Shown: piece by piece, positions 57,060 to 64,000 of the stretch
Numbering within the stretch: position 1 is the first letter of the stretch
How the letters are laid out: each line of letters opens with the position of its first letter
Assembly (NCBI GenBank): GCA_040902305.1
Contig: JBBDXN010000128.1
Span: 1-64,000 of the forward strand
Source: CAMLFJ01 sp040902305
GTDB lineage: Bacteria > Methylomirabilota > Methylomirabilia > Rokubacteriales > CSP1-6
Direction: 5' to 3'
Length of the DNA stretch: 64,000 nt
The notes under the pieces: generated by a model
The model's input: the letters and a program-made list of their open reading frames with translations, nothing else
What the model was told of the DNA's origin: nothing
The model's database searches: none
Made by a program: the position numbers and the translations under genes

Positions 57060-57428
57060 CTAGCCCCCTCCGTCGCCGGCACGCTGCTCGCCGTTGCGTC
57101 CCGCCGGGATCGAGGTCACGAGGCCCGCCGTCCGGTCCGCGGGAGGCTGCGGGCGGGGCCGGTTCAGGAGGGCGGCGAGGCGCTTCAGGACCGTGCGCAG
57201 CTCGTCCCGCTCGGCGCGGATCGCGTCGCGGTCCGCCTCGAGCCGCGTCACCTCCGCGTGCAGCTCCGACACCACGCCCGGCTCGGACCCGAGGGCGATG
57301 ACCGTGCCCGCCACCTCCAGGGGCTTGCCCGGCCGGACCCGCCGGACCGACAGCGCCACGCCCAGCACGCCGGCCAGGACGAGCCCCAGCGCCAGCCCGA
57401 AGAGCCAGACCATCGGATCGCGCAGCAT
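57060..57428 (-). CDS. single-span coiled-coil protein of unknown function
   Basis: 122 residues. The membrane helix is MVWLFGLALGLVLAGVLGVAL; next come a basic stretch RRVRPGKPLEVAG and a coiled coil (SELHAEVTRLEADRDAIRAERDEL). A Pro/Arg-rich tail ends at ERGDGGG-like sequence. It is paired with PspC (4 bp apart), so a role in membrane stress is plausible but unproven. Confidence 0.6.
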   Translation of the reverse strand: MLRDPMVWLFGLALGLVLAGVLGVALSVRRVRPGKPLEVAGTVIALGSEPGVVSELHAEVTRLEADRDAIRAERDELRTVLKRLAALLNRPRPQPPADRTAGLVTSIPAGRNGEQRAGDGGG

Positions 57429-57555
57429 GTCGGCTAGTGTACGGGTTCCCCCCGAATGGGCAAAGAAGATGCCACGACCGGGCGGGCTTGACCAGGCCAC
57501 GGGCACGGGGCAGGATCGGGCTCGCCGGGGGCAGCACCCGGCGCACGGAGGACCG

Positions 57556-57889
57556 ATGCGATTCGACGGCAAGGTGGCGCTCATCTCGGGCGCGGGTTCG
57601 GGGATCGGGCGGGCCACCGCCCTGGGATTCGGCGCGCGCGGCGCGCGGGTCGCGGTCGCGGACATCGACCGCGCCAGGGCGGGGGCGGTTTCGCTGGCCA
57701 TTCCCGGGTTCGGGGGAGACCACGACCGCGATGATCCCGATGCGTCGGCTGGGCCGGCCGGAGGAGATGGCGGCCTGTGTGATGTTCCTCGCCTCCGACC
57801 TGGCGTCCTACGTGACCGGCGCGGCGCTGGTCGCCGACGGCGGACTCACCGCGCAGACCGGCATGCCCTCGCGGATCCCGTTGCCGTGA
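57556..57889 (+). pseudogene. remnant of a short-chain dehydrogenase
   Basis: The first 35 residues (RFDGKVALISGAGSGIGRATAL) are a normal SDR start. The end (GRPEEMAACVMFLASDLASYVTGAALVADGG), in another frame, is a normal SDR C-terminus. The central part with NNAG and the YxxxK catalytic pair is gone: roughly 170 residues deleted and a frame change. Non-functional. Confidence 0.8.
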
Positions 57890-57905
57890 GGCCCGAGGCG
57901 GCGGC

Positions 57906-59021
57906 GTGATCATCGGCGTACCCCGCGAGATCAAGTCCGGCGAGCAGCGCGTGGCGCTGACGCCGCCGGGCGCCCGCGCCCTGGTCGAGGACGGGCATCG
58001 CGTCGTGGTCGAGCGGAGTGCCGGCCTCGGCAGCAGCATCCGCGACGAGGAGTACACGCGGGAGGGGGCGACGCTCGGCGCGGCCGACGAGGTCTGGAGC
58101 CAGGCCGAGCTGATCCTGAAGGTGAAGGAGCCGCTGCCGGAGGAGTACGGCCGGATGCGCGCGGGCCAGATCCTCTTCACGTATCTCCACCTGGCCCCCG
58201 TCCCCGAGCTGGCGCGGGCGCTCCAGGCCGCCGACGTCATCGCCATCGCCTACGAGACGGTGCAGCGTCCCGACGGCGGCCTGCCCCTGCTGGCGCCGAT
58301 GAGCGAGGTGGCCGGGCGGCTCTCGGTGCAGGAAGGCGCGTTCTTCCTGACCAAGGCGCGCGGCGGGCGCGGCATCCTGCTCGCCGGGGTCCCCGGCGTG
58401 CCCCCCGGCAATATCGCGGTGCTGGGCGCGGGCACCGTGGGCATCAACGCGGCCCGGATCGCGCTGGGCCTGGGCGCCGACGTCTCGATCCTCGACATCA
58501 ACCTGGATCGCCTGCGCGCGGTGGACGATCTCTTCCACGGCCGCGTCATCACGGTGGTGTCCAACAGCTTCAACATCAGCCAGGTCCTGCGGCGGGCCGA
58601 TCTCCTGGTCGGCGCGGTGCTCGTCGCGGGCGCCCGCGCCCCGGTGCTGGTCACCAAGGAGATGGTGGCCTCCATGAAGGAGGGCTCGGTGATCGTGGAC
58701 GTGGCGGTCGACCAGGGCGGCAGCGTGGCGACGATCCGCCCGACCACGCTGCAGGACCCGACGTACCTGGTCTCCGGCGTCGTCCACTACGGCGTCGCGA
58801 ACATGCCGGCGCTGGTGCCACGGACGTCGACGTTCGCGCTCACCAACGCGACGCTGCCCTACGTGCTCGAGCTGGCCGGCCGGGGCCTCGCCGCCGCGGT
58901 CCACCACAATGGGCCGCTCGGCAAGGGCGTCAACATCTGGCGCGGTCGCATCGTGCATCCGGCGGTGGCCGAGGCGCTCGGCGAGCCCGCGGCACCGCTT
59001 CCAGAATTACTCGGTCGATAG
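57906..59021 (+). CDS. ald: alanine dehydrogenase
   Basis: 371 residues from a GTG. MIIGVPREIKSGEQRVALTP at the N-terminus, KVKEPLPEEYGRMRAGQILF with the substrate Lys, FTYLHLAP, the Rossmann motif VLGAGTVGINAARIALGLGA and the C-terminal NMPALVPRTSTFALTNATLPY. Reversible NAD-dependent conversion of L-alanine to pyruvate and ammonia. It fits with the malic enzyme and amino-acid uptake genes in a carbon/nitrogen economy. Confidence 0.92.
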   Translation: MIIGVPREIKSGEQRVALTPPGARALVEDGHRVVVERSAGLGSSIRDEEYTREGATLGAADEVWSQAELILKVKEPLPEEYGRMRAGQILFTYLHLAPVPELARALQAADVIAIAYETVQRPDGGLPLLAPMSEVAGRLSVQEGAFFLTKARGGRGILLAGVPGVPPGNIAVLGAGTVGINAARIALGLGADVSILDINLDRLRAVDDLFHGRVITVVSNSFNISQVLRRADLLVGAVLVAGARAPVLVTKEMVASMKEGSVIVDVAVDQGGSVATIRPTTLQDPTYLVSGVVHYGVANMPALVPRTSTFALTNATLPYVLELAGRGLAAAVHHNGPLGKGVNIWRGRIVHPAVAEALGEPAAPLPELLGR

Positions 59022-59047
59022 ACGCCCGTGATGGAGAGGAGCCGCCC

Positions 59048-59878
59048 ATGCGAAGCCAGGACCTGACGATCGAGAAGCTCACCCCTCATATCGGCGCCGA
59101 GGTGCTCGGGGTCGACCTGTCCCGGCACCTCGACGAGCCCACGTTCAAGCAGGTCCACGACGCGCTCATCGAGAACCAGGTCATCTTCTTCCGCGACCAG
59201 CGCCTCACGCCCGACCAGCAGAAGGCCTTCGGGCGCCGGTTCGGCGAGCTGGCCCTTCACCCCGCCGCCCCCGGCCTGGTGGAGGGCCATCCCGAGATCC
59301 TGGTGATCCACGCCGACGAGACGTCCAAGCACGTGGCCGGGGAGAACTGGCACTCCGACGTCTCCTGCGACCCCGAGCCGCCCATGGGCAGCATCCTCTA
59401 TATGCACGAGCTGCCCCCGGTCGGCGGCGACACCCTCTTCGCCAGCATGTACGCGGCCTACGAGGCCCTCTCGGAGCCGATGAAGCGGCTGCTCGAGGGC
59501 ATGACCGCGATCCACCGCGGCGAGCACGTCTACCGCGGGCGCTACGGCGCGACGGACGAGGGCAAGACCTTCCCGGAGGCGGAGCATCCGCTGATCCGCA
59601 CCCATCCCGTCTCCGGCCGCAAGGCGCTCTTCGTGAACCGCACCTTCACGACGCGCATCCCCCAGCTCGGCCGCCACGAGAGCGCCGCGGTGCTGCGCAT
59701 GCTCTACGAGCACATCGAGACGCCGGAGCTCCAGTGCCGGTTTCGCTGGCGGGTCGACTCGGTGGCGTTCTGGGACAACCGCTGCGTCCAGCATCACGCG
59801 ATGTGGGACTACTTCCCGCAGCGCCGGCACGGCCATCGCGTGACCGTGAAAGGGGACCGGCCCTTCTACAAGCCCTGA
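59048..59878 (+). CDS. TauD/TfdA family 2-oxoglutarate-dependent dioxygenase
   Basis: 276 residues. Iron ligands in NWHSDVSCDPEPPMG (H-x-D) and, distally, CVQHHAMWDY; the 2-oxoglutarate Arg is in RRHGHRVTVKG. EVLGVDLSRHLDEPTFKQVHDAL and FRDQRLTPDQQKAFGRRFG are N-terminal family blocks. It oxidises taurine, sulfonates or aryloxyalkanoates in known cases. Convergent with DinB, with a 13-bp 3' overlap. Confidence 0.9.
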   Translation: MRSQDLTIEKLTPHIGAEVLGVDLSRHLDEPTFKQVHDALIENQVIFFRDQRLTPDQQKAFGRRFGELALHPAAPGLVEGHPEILVIHADETSKHVAGENWHSDVSCDPEPPMGSILYMHELPPVGGDTLFASMYAAYEALSEPMKRLLEGMTAIHRGEHVYRGRYGATDEGKTFPEAEHPLIRTHPVSGRKALFVNRTFTTRIPQLGRHESAAVLRMLYEHIETPELQCRFRWRVDSVAFWDNRCVQHHAMWDYFPQRRHGHRVTVKGDRPFYKP

Positions 59879-60381
59879 AGCGCCTCCGGGAGGCCCACCG
59901 CGGTCCGGATCTTGGCGAGCTGCCCCGCGTGGTCGCCCCAGTGCACCACGAAGAAGGTGCCGACCCACGCCGGGATCGCGACCTCGTCGGTGCCAAGGAG
60001 CTGCGCGAAGAGCGGGATGCGCGCCTTCCGCTCGAGATCCTCGTCGCCCAGGGTCTCCAGGTACTGGAACGTCTCCCGCCGATGCCGGTCGAGCGCGTTC
60101 TTGAACTGCTGGAGCTTCATCATCTGACGCTCGGGGGTGACCTGGGTCTGGCCGGGCTTGATCTCGATCACCGGGGGATCGGCGGTGGTGAAGCGGGCCA
60201 GAACCGGAACCGGCCTCCAGCCGGGCTCGCCGAGCAGGTGGCAGAGCACCTGGCGGGTCGTCCACTCGCCCGGCCCGTCCGAGCGCTCCATGTGGCCCTC
60301 CATCCCCTGGAGCTGGGCGCTCAGCTTCCTCCAGGCGGCGTCCGTCGTGATTCGCAGGTCTGCGACGATCTGGCTCGGCAT
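59866..60381 (-). CDS. DinB-family protein
   Basis: 171 residues from the ATG at 60381 (MPSQIVADLRITTDAAWRKL). His residues in WTTRQVLCHLLGEPGWRP and in FFVVHWGDHAGQLAKIR support a metal-binding four-helix bundle. Function unknown; DinB proteins include bacillithiol and mycothiol-dependent enzymes. Upstream of it on the plus strand lies the dioxygenase. Confidence 0.82.
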   Translation of the reverse strand: MPSQIVADLRITTDAAWRKLSAQLQGMEGHMERSDGPGEWTTRQVLCHLLGEPGWRPVPVLARFTTADPPVIEIKPGQTQVTPERQMMKLQQFKNALDRHRRETFQYLETLGDEDLERKARIPLFAQLLGTDEVAIPAWVGTFFVVHWGDHAGQLAKIRTAVGLPEALQGL

Positions 60382-60459
60382 GGCCTTGACCTCCGTCGAG
60401 CTAGGCGCGTCGAGCGTAGGCTCCGGGGCCGGAGGCGTCAAGGGCGTCGGCGTTCGGCC

Positions 60460-62274
60460 TCAGGCCGAGTGGCCGGCGGTCGAGAGCCGCCGGTCGAGGT
60501 CATAGGCGGCACTGATGAGCGCCAGGTGGGTAAACGCCTGCGGGAAGTTTCCGAGGTGCTCGCCCCGGCGGCCGAGCTCCTCGCTGTAGAGCCCGAGGTG
60601 GTTCGCGTAACCCAGCATCTTCTCGAAGACGAAGCGCGCCTGCTGGAGATCGCCGAGCCGCGACAGGCACTCGACGTACCAGAACGAGCACATGTTGAAG
60701 GTGCCCTCGTCGCCCACGAGCCCGTCGGAGAAGTGATCCCCGATGCGGTAGCGGGAGACGAGGGAGTCGCTCACCAGGTCGCGCTCGATCGCGCGGAGGG
60801 TGGACACCCAGCGCGGGTCGGCGGGAGCGATGAACTTGACCAGCGGCAGGAGGAGGGAGGACGCGTCGAGCCCGGTCGACCCCTTGGCCTGCACGAATAC
60901 CTTCCGGCCCGCGTCCCAGAAGTGCGTGAAGATGTCCTGGTAGATCGCGTCCCGCTCCTCGTGCCAGCGTGCGAGGGGAGCCGGGAAGGAGCGCCGGCGG
61001 GCGAGGCGGATGGCCCGGTCGATGGCGGCCCAGCAGAGCACGCGAGAGTAGAGAAACTCCTGGCGTCCGCCCCGCACCTCCCAGATGCTCTCGTCCGGCT
61101 CCCGCCAGTGCCGGCCGACCCAGTCGATGAAGCGGACGACGTTGGTCCAGAGGTCGTGGGAGATCGGCGCGCCGTACTTGTCGTAGAGGTAGATCGAGTC
61201 CATCAGCTCGCCGTAGATGTCGAGCTGGAGGTGGGTGTGGGCCAGGTTGCCGATGCGGACCGGCCGGGAGCCCTTGTAGCCCTCCAGGTGAGGGAGGCTC
61301 TCCTCGGTCAAGATCTTGCGGCCGTCGATGCCGTACATGATCTGCAGCGCGCCGTCGGGATCGAGCCCCTCGCACCGGTCCTCCACCCAGCGCATGAAGT
61401 CCCCGGCCTCGCCGGTGAACCCGAGCCGGATGAGGCCATAGAGCGTGAACGACGCGTCCCGGATCCAGGTGTGGCGGTAGTCCCAGTTCCGCCCGCCTCC
61501 CACCCACTCCGGGAGGCCGAAGGTGGGGGCGGCGACGATCGACCCGAAGGGCCGCGAGGTGAGGAGCTTCAGCGTCAGGGCGGAGCGGTTCACCATCTCC
61601 CGCCACCGGCCCCGGTAGGTCGAGCGGCCCACCCAGCCGCGCCAGAAGTTGACCGTGTCCTTGAACGCCCGGGCGACGTAGTCGGGGGCGCCGGACGGCG
61701 ACTCCCCGCCCGGCTCCACCAGCTCGAAGACGAAGGACGCCGACTCGTCGGCGCGAAGGGTGAACTCCGCCACCGCCGCCCCGTCCACGATGCGCACCGG
61801 GATCGAGGAGCGGAGGAGGAACGCGAGCGCGGGGCCACTCCCGGCGATGAAGCGGACCCCGTCGGCGGTCTGCTCCGCGGTGTGGGTCGCCCGCGCGTAG
61901 TCGAAGCGCGGCTGGCACACCATCCGGAAGCGGACCTCGCCGCGGACCGTCTTCGCGCGTCGGACGACGTCGTGTGACTGCCAATCGTCGCCGACCGGCA
62001 TGAAGTCCGATACCTCGGCCACGCCATCGTCGGAGAGAAAGCGCGTCAGTAGAACGCACGTGTCGGGCAGGTAGAGCTGTTTCTGCCGCGCGCCCTCGAG
62101 GAGGGGGGCGAGCTGGAAGCGCCCGCCCCGCTCATCGTCCAGCAGGGCGGCGAAGACCGACGGCGAGTCGAAGCGGGGGGCGCACATGAAGTCGATCGAC
62201 CCGTCCACCCCGACGAGCGCCACCGTGTGGAGGTCGCCGATGACCCCGTAGTTCTCGATCGGTTGATAGCTCAT
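60460..62274 (-). CDS. glycoside hydrolase family 15 (trehalase / glucoamylase-like), paralogue
   Basis: 604 residues, same architecture as 27385-29235: MSYQPIENYGVIGDLHTVAL, DGSIDFMCAPRFDSPSVFAALL, GGGRNWDYRHTWIRDASFTLYGL, SIWEVRGGRQEFLYSRVLCWAA and QAFTHLALISAAYDLDRRL. No signal peptide, so cytoplasmic. The N-terminal beta domain differs. The gene overlaps the small gene at 62271-62594 (ATGA). Two GH15 copies within 35 kb suggest partly different substrates or regulation. Confidence 0.88.
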   Translation of the reverse strand: MSYQPIENYGVIGDLHTVALVGVDGSIDFMCAPRFDSPSVFAALLDDERGGRFQLAPLLEGARQKQLYLPDTCVLLTRFLSDDGVAEVSDFMPVGDDWQSHDVVRRAKTVRGEVRFRMVCQPRFDYARATHTAEQTADGVRFIAGSGPALAFLLRSSIPVRIVDGAAVAEFTLRADESASFVFELVEPGGESPSGAPDYVARAFKDTVNFWRGWVGRSTYRGRWREMVNRSALTLKLLTSRPFGSIVAAPTFGLPEWVGGGRNWDYRHTWIRDASFTLYGLIRLGFTGEAGDFMRWVEDRCEGLDPDGALQIMYGIDGRKILTEESLPHLEGYKGSRPVRIGNLAHTHLQLDIYGELMDSIYLYDKYGAPISHDLWTNVVRFIDWVGRHWREPDESIWEVRGGRQEFLYSRVLCWAAIDRAIRLARRRSFPAPLARWHEERDAIYQDIFTHFWDAGRKVFVQAKGSTGLDASSLLLPLVKFIAPADPRWVSTLRAIERDLVSDSLVSRYRIGDHFSDGLVGDEGTFNMCSFWYVECLSRLGDLQQARFVFEKMLGYANHLGLYSEELGRRGEHLGNFPQAFTHLALISAAYDLDRRLSTAGHSA

Positions 62275-62594
62275 GCCGGGCCTGCCGCGCCGGGCTCCGC
62301 GACCCGCCGGATCGGCACGTCGTGCAGGAAGGCGCTCACGGTGGGGCTCGCGTAGGCGCCGAAGGCGTCCACCAACGATCCCCGGGTCCCGTCCGTGCTC
62401 TCGATCGCGTACACGATCGCCATGTCGTCGGGGTCCGAGACGCCTTCGAACCGCTGGAACTCTCGGATGATCAGCTCCTCGGCCCCGAAGGTCTTCCCGC
62501 TGTCGAACGCTCGAAGCCGGTCGCCCACCACGCCGAAGTGCGCGGTGAAGCCCCGGCTGGCTAGTCGCTCGATGGCGCTCGAGAGGGTCCTCAT
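62271..62594 (-). CDS. small protein resembling PRPP-synthetase-like family, 107 residues
   Basis: RGFTAHFGVVGDRLRAFDSG, then FQRFEGVSDPDDMAIVYAIES and GSLVDAFGAYASPTVS. I recall short proteins in Bacteroidetes annotated as phosphoribosylpyrophosphate synthetase with the pattern RFEGMSDPDDSSILYAISS and LVDAYGVY; this fits well, though the short length makes real PRPP synthesis unlikely. Overlaps both neighbours by 4 bp or less, so it is translated as part of a three-gene stress-type unit. Confidence 0.65.
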   Translation of the reverse strand: MRTLSSAIERLASRGFTAHFGVVGDRLRAFDSGKTFGAEELIIREFQRFEGVSDPDDMAIVYAIESTDGTRGSLVDAFGAYASPTVSAFLHDVPIRRVAEPGAAGPA

Positions 62595-62872
62595 CAGGGG
62601 CCCTTGCCGCGCCGGCGGCCCCGGCGCGCAGGCGTCGCGCGCGCCCCGGCGGGGCTCCGTAGCCGGCGGAGCGCCGACCCCTTGTGCATGGCCAGGTGGT
62701 CGGTCCGGTCGCTCTCGATCAGGTACTGCGGCTCCTCCCTCGAGGCGTGAACGGTGTAGCCCTTGAACTCGATGGGCGCGCTGATCTTCCTTCGGATGAT
62801 CCCGCTCACACGCCCTGCCTCGGAGTTCCAGCTCACGTGGTCACCGATCTTGAACGCGCCCGGCATGGCCAT
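62594..62872 (-). CDS. DUF2945 (HVA1 TUDOR-like) protein
   Basis: 92 residues. HVSWNSEAGRVSGIIRRK, EFKGYTVHASREEPQYLIESD and TDHLAMHKGSALRRL are the family blocks. DUF2945 proteins are short, beta-rich and stress-linked. A basic C-terminal tail (RATPARRGRRRGKGP) is unusual. First gene of a cluster with the 107-residue and GH15 genes. Confidence 0.85.
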   Translation of the reverse strand: MAMPGAFKIGDHVSWNSEAGRVSGIIRRKISAPIEFKGYTVHASREEPQYLIESDRTDHLAMHKGSALRRLRSPAGARATPARRGRRRGKGP

Positions 62873-62883
62873 CCCTCCCTATC

Positions 62884-62942
62884 CTAGCCCGAACTATTCA
62901 CGAACGAACAACGCGTGAGGCGGCCGGGTCCTGTCGGGCTAG
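62884..62942. mobile_element. family C CTAG-bounded element, copy 3 (59 bp, shortened)
   Basis: Bounded by CTAG at 62884-62887 and 62939-62942. The left end (CTAGCCCGAACTATTCACG) matches the left end of copy 1; the interior and right end are shorter and differ. The right CTAG gives the cupin gene's TAG stop. Confidence 0.6.
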
Positions 62943-63316
62943 GAGGTCCCGGCAAGGGTGAGCAAGCAGGCGCTCTCCTCCAGGGCCTCCACCTCGTGCG
63001 CGACGGCCGACTCCAGCACGATGACCTCTCCGGGTCCGAGCCCTTCCGCACGGGCGCCGGCCCGAAAGGTCACCGAGCCACTCAGGACGTGGAAGGTCAG
63101 GGGCCCGGCGGCCTGATGCTCGGAGATCCTGGTTCCTCTGCCGAGCAGCATCAGGACCACGCGAAGCGTGGGCTCCTTGACCAAGGTGATCGCATTGCGG
63201 CCACTCGCGTGCCACGTGGGCTCCCGCCGGAGCCGCTCCAGTTGCTCGCCGAGCCGCAGGTGAAGGAGGAGAGCCTCGATCGGCCGGTCCGGTCTCGCCT
63301 TCCACTCGTCACCCAT
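62939..63316 (-). CDS. small cupin, 125 residues
   Basis: Start MGDEWKARPDRPIEALLLHL at 63316, chosen for its GGAGA site; an earlier TTG at 63328 is unlikely. Cupin blocks TRISEHQAAGPLTFHVLSGS and GPGEVIVLESAVAHEVEAL are present, but metal His are few (SEHQA, AHEVE). The C-terminus is cut by the family C CTAG (TS then TAG). Overlaps the FAD reductase stop by 8 bp. Confidence 0.75.
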   Translation of the reverse strand: MGDEWKARPDRPIEALLLHLRLGEQLERLRREPTWHASGRNAITLVKEPTLRVVLMLLGRGTRISEHQAAGPLTFHVLSGSVTFRAGARAEGLGPGEVIVLESAVAHEVEALEESACLLTLAGTS

Positions 63317-64000
63317 GAACGTCTCCAATCTCGTGCTCCATGGCCAGCTCGGCCTCGAGGCTCTCCCGGTCGCGAAAGATGCTCGCCACCGCCAGGACCC
63401 GGCCCCCGGCCCGATAGCGCACGCTCCCGTCGTGCTGCTCGAGGCTGCCGTCGATCTCGATCGTCTCCCAGCGCTCGGCGTGGCCCACGTAGTTGATGGC
63501 GATGTCGTAGTGCTGGCTCCAGAAGAATGGCACGTCGGTGAAGGGCGCGCGCTCGCCGGCGATGGTGCGGGCGACGGCCTGGCCCTGCCGCTGGGCCAGC
63601 ACCCAGTGCTCGATACGCACGAGGCCGCCGCCGCGCGGGTTCGGCCAGCGCGCGGCGTCGCCGACCGCGAAGACCCCCTTGGTGGCCGTCTCCAGGTAGG
63701 CGTCCACGACGATCCCCTTCTCGACCCGCAGGCCCGCCTGCTCGGCGAGCGCGGTCGCGGGCCTGACGCCGATGCCCGCGACGATGAAGTCCGCGTCGAG
63801 TCGCTCGCCTCCCTCGAGCTCCACCCCGCCGCGCGTGAGGCCGCTCGCCTTCCGGCCGAGGTGGAAGACGACCCCGTGCTGCTCGTGGAGGCCGCGGATG
63901 AAGTCGCCGAGCTCCGGACCCAGCACGCGCTCGAGCGGGCGCCGATCGGGCGCGACCACGTGCACCTCGATCTTGCGGGCGCGGAGCGACGCGGCGACTT
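63309..64000 (-). CDS. NAD(P)/FAD-dependent pyridine nucleotide oxidoreductase (5' end outside window)
   Basis: At least 230 residues of an AIF/ferredoxin-reductase-like flavoprotein, reading from the right edge SLRARKIEVHVVAPDRRPLE into the NAD-binding lobe. FIVAGIGVRPATALAEQAGL precedes the FAD-binding TKGVFAVGDAARWPNPRGG. The C-terminal domain has FFWSQHYDIAINYVGHAER, typical of ferredoxin- and rubredoxin-NAD(P) reductases. The partner protein is not in this window. Last gene of the window, so it continues upstream on the minus strand beyond base 64000. Confidence 0.85.
   Translation of the reverse strand, partial: VAASLRARKIEVHVVAPDRRPLERVLGPELGDFIRGLHEQHGVVFHLGRKASGLTRGGVELEGGERLDADFIVAGIGVRPATALAEQAGLRVEKGIVVDAYLETATKGVFAVGDAARWPNPRGGGLVRIEHWVLAQRQGQAVARTIAGERAPFTDVPFFWSQHYDIAINYVGHAERWETIEIDGSLEQHDGSVRYRAGGRVLAVASIFRDRESLEAELAMEHEIGDVHG

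Overview
The window is a GC-rich (about 68-70% by eye) stretch of bacterial chromosome. It is a draft scaffold with two runs of N, at 34079-34178 and 42114-42123. Gene content suggests a soil or sediment heterotroph of the Candidatus Rokubacteria / Methylomirabilota kind: many LLM flavin oxidoreductases, amidohydrolases, SDRs, cupins, maleate-isomerase-like racemases, a branched-chain amino-acid ABC operon and small palindromic repeats. That placement is inferred from gene style and was not tested. I see no rRNA, tRNA, CRISPR array, complete transposase or prophage.

Layout. 1-6.6 kb: the 3' part of a molybdenum hydroxylase large subunit, then a minus-strand catabolic operon (frameshifted M19 dipeptidase, cupin, LLM oxidoreductase, DAO-type FAD oxidase), a short 2Fe-2S protein and an SDR. 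6.7-13.2 kb: a secreted Tyr/Pro-rich protein, a YcaQ-type DNA glycosylase, a 58-residue small protein, DinB, LLM, amidohydrolase, a cysteine-dioxygenase-like cupin and an epoxide-hydrolase-like enzyme. 13.2-20.2 kb: one plus-strand operon of an AhpD/CMD-family gene, livG-livF-(binding protein)-livH-livM, an SDR and a leucine-dehydrogenase-type enzyme. 20.3-24.8 kb: a maleate-isomerase-like racemase, several small Cys-containing proteins, a cupin and Uup. 25-31.4 kb: CDF exporter, 26-residue membrane peptide, YihY/BrkB protein, GH15, 6-phosphogluconate dehydrogenase and glucose dehydrogenase. 31.7-40.5 kb: a signalling module (winged-helix-like protein, two DUF5985-like membrane proteins, a giant poly-HAMP hybrid histidine kinase, a second hybrid kinase). 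40.5-48.5 kb: alcohol dehydrogenase, a damaged adenylate cyclase, lactonase, cupin, malic enzyme, alpha/beta hydrolase and LLM. 48.6-52.1 kb: a HEAT-like protein and an HD-GYP-like protein that appear to share an N-terminal domain. 52.2-64 kb: YHS protein, pssA, a second racemase, DUF427, hydrolase, 3-HIBADH-family enzyme, PspC pair, an SDR remnant, alanine dehydrogenase, TauD dioxygenase, DinB, a second GH15 with DUF2945 and a PRPP-synthetase-like small protein, cupin, and a partial FAD reductase.

The strongest unusual signal is at 13216-13842. The AhpD/CMD gene has an in-frame TGA exactly where the second Cys of its C-x-x-C motif should be (CPF-TGA-IDIN). Eighteen nucleotides after the TGA is the loop of a 7-bp hairpin with a G-rich apex, the spacing and shape of a bacterial SECIS. 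I read this as a probable selenocysteine protein heading the branched-chain amino-acid operon.

Three families of small palindromic repeats recur and shape gene ends. Family A (28 bp, four copies) supplies the last codons of two genes. Family B (the palindrome that translates as PHPALSQEGRG-like peptide) is embedded in frame in Uup and in an alpha/beta hydrolase. Family C (59-101 bp, bounded by CTAG with imperfect terminal inverted repeats, three copies) supplies the TAG stop codon of three genes.
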